From UBA8437 sp003445035 (GTDB lineage Bacteria > Planctomycetota > Planctomycetia > Planctomycetales > Planctomycetaceae), in the NCBI GenBank assembly GCA_937901285.1, contig CALCHI010000107.1:1-6625 (forward strand): DNA of 6,625 nt. Reading direction: 5' to 3'. The position numbers and the translations under genes are program-made. This document shows positions 5,319 through 6,625 of the stretch, piece by piece. Each line of letters opens with the position of its first letter. Position 1 is the stretch's first letter. The notes beneath the pieces are model-generated. The model had not been told where the DNA came from, ran no database searches, and was given only the letters and a program-made list of their open reading frames with translations.

Positions 5319-6625
5319 ATGGTGCGGCGGAAGCAACGATGGACCCGCCGCCGGTTTCTGACGGCCGGGTCCCTGGCTAGCCTGGCGATGGGGCACTCCG
5401 AAGTGCTGCGGTTGCGGGGGCTGACAGCCGAGGCGGCACAGGCGGACGAAACGGGACGGGGCCGCGAACAGGAAACCGCGGTGATCCTGGTCTGGTTGAC
5501 CGGTGGCTTGTCGCACATCGACACGTACGACCTGAAGCCCGAGGCTCCGCGAGAGTATCGCGGCGAGTTCAACCCGATCCCGACCAAGGTCGGTGGTATC
5601 GACGTCTGCGAGCACCTGCCGATGCACGCGGCGATCGCCGATAAGTTTGCGCTGATCCGTTCGGTCACCCACGGATTTGCCGGACACGACGGGGCCCACA
5701 AGCGGGTGCTGACTGGACGGGTCCCCAAGTCGCCGACGGGTTTCGTCAACGACGCACCCGGAGTGGGTTCGATTGTCTCCAGGATGCGGGAGTCGCGAAG
5801 CCGGGACTCACTGGTCTTCACCTCCGGACAGCGTGCCGGGACCAACGTCGATGCCTATTCCCAGGGAGCTGCCTATCTCGGTCAGTCGTACGCTCCCTTC
5901 CTGGTCAGCGGTGATCCGAGCGAGAAGGACTGGTCGGTTCCGAATCTTTCGGTGCTGCCGGAACTGGATCGACGGATCGACGATCGCCGAAAACTGCTGA
6001 GTGGGTTTGACCGGTTTCGAAGCCAGATCGATCAGGCGGGGCTGCTGGAATCGAGCGATCGTTATCGTCAGAAGGCCTTTGATCTGCTGACCAGCGAGAA
6101 GGCCCGCCGGGCTTTCGATCTGACCGAGGAGGATCCGGCCGTGCGGAAACGCTATGGCATGGGGCCTTATGGCCAACAGGCCCTCGTGGCCAGGCGGCTG
6201 GTGGAAGCCGGGACGAGCTTTGCCAACGTCGTGATGGAACATCCCGGTGGACCTTCGCCCGGGAACAACGTTGTCTACAACTGGGATTGTCATGCCGTGA
6301 ACTGTCATGTGTTTCACGACGCCCGGTGGAGACTCCCCCACTTCGATCGGGCGGTGTCCGCCTTGATCGAGGACCTGTACCAGCGCGGGTTGGATCGACG
6401 TGTGATGCTGGTGGTCACCGGAGAATTCGGCCACACGCCACGGATCAACTCTCAGAAAGGAACCGCCAGCAAGGTGTTGCAGCCCGGGCGGGACCATTGG
6501 CCTGGTGCGATGTCGATGCTGGTTTCCGGTGGCGGGCTCGAAGTCGGCCAGGTCATCGGTTCGACCGATGCGAAGGCCGAGCATCCCCGGTCGCGGCCGC
6601 TGTCGCCCAACGACCTGTGGGCGAC
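5319..6625 (+). CDS. DUF1501 protein, 3' end outside window
   Basis: This is the first 435 codons of a DUF1501 protein, and the frame is open to the window end. ATG 5319 is well fixed by the in-frame TGA at 5310-5312 and AGGAG at 5303-5307. The Tat leader is WTRRRFLTAGSLASLAMG (8-25), so folded export is expected. The DUF1501 domain begins near residue 52: LVWLTGGLSHIDTYDLKPEA (57-76), EHLPMHAAIADKFALIRSV (98-116), ARRLVEAGTSF (291-301), NWDCHAVNCHVFHD (321-334), ALIEDLYQRGLD (348-359), TGEFGHTPRIN (367-377), GRDHWPGAMSML (390-401) and VIGSTD (412-417). About 30-50 residues are probably missing if it ends like the family. Compared with the other DUF1501 protein here, it has SHIDTY in place of QHETF, GEFGHTP in place of GDFGRTP, and 12 instead of 3 residues between the PxIN and GRDHW motifs. 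It therefore belongs to a different subfamily and is not a recent duplicate. Its role is unknown. It is transcribed divergently from the LRR lipoprotein. Confidence 0.95.
   Translation, partial: MVRRKQRWTRRRFLTAGSLASLAMGHSEVLRLRGLTAEAAQADETGRGREQETAVILVWLTGGLSHIDTYDLKPEAPREYRGEFNPIPTKVGGIDVCEHLPMHAAIADKFALIRSVTHGFAGHDGAHKRVLTGRVPKSPTGFVNDAPGVGSIVSRMRESRSRDSLVFTSGQRAGTNVDAYSQGAAYLGQSYAPFLVSGDPSEKDWSVPNLSVLPELDRRIDDRRKLLSGFDRFRSQIDQAGLLESSDRYRQKAFDLLTSEKARRAFDLTEEDPAVRKRYGMGPYGQQALVARRLVEAGTSFANVVMEHPGGPSPGNNVVYNWDCHAVNCHVFHDARWRLPHFDRAVSALIEDLYQRGLDRRVMLVVTGEFGHTPRINSQKGTASKVLQPGRDHWPGAMSMLVSGGGLEVGQVIGSTDAKAEHPRSRPLSPNDLWA

Noticed and set aside
5808..6584. Minus-strand open frame (258 codons) within the second DUF1501 gene
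   Set aside because: The + strand frame carries all DUF1501 motifs, a Tat leader and a ribosome binding site. The minus frame shows no recognisable protein.

Overview
The window looks like a stretch of a GC-rich planctomycete chromosome, probably from the Planctomycetales. The gene content points there directly: a formylglycine-type sulfatase, two DUF1501 proteins with twin-arginine leaders, a leucine-rich-repeat lipoprotein, and planctomycete-style EF-hands at a protein C-terminus. This combination is typical of Pirellula/Rubinisphaera/Gimesia-type genomes. The assignment rests on protein families, not on a marker gene. I see no rRNA, tRNA, CRISPR array, insertion sequence or phage gene.

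Layout. Positions 1-1079 (+) hold the 3' part of a sulfatase whose N-terminus lies outside the window. Seven bases later, a 300-residue secreted or membrane protein of unknown function (1087-1989, +) follows, probably in the same operon. A convergent DUF1501 protein (2019-4229, -) ends only 29 bases away. It carries a C-terminal extension: a region of unknown fold, then two EF-hand loops. Upstream of it on the same strand, after 161 bases, is a lipoprotein made almost entirely of 24-residue leucine-rich repeats (4391-5137, -, GTG start). A 181-base divergent spacer (5138-5318) contains a 10-base perfect palindrome with promoter-like elements on both strands. A second, different DUF1501 protein (5319 to the window end, +) follows and is cut off by the window edge.

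How the genes may work together (inference). Every product carries, or is expected to carry, an export signal: sulfatase leader outside the window, Sec signal plus membrane helix, Tat leader, lipobox, Tat leader. The window is therefore a cell-envelope neighbourhood. The sulfatase points to desulfation of a sulfated glycan. The DUF1501 proteins belong to a large planctomycete family related to the alkaline phosphatase/sulfatase superfamily whose reaction is unknown. The LRR lipoprotein and the EF-hand DUF1501 protein may share transcription. I see no decisive evidence of a new defence or mobile system. The most unusual items are the domain architecture of the EF-hand DUF1501 protein and the tetracysteine membrane protein next to the sulfatase.
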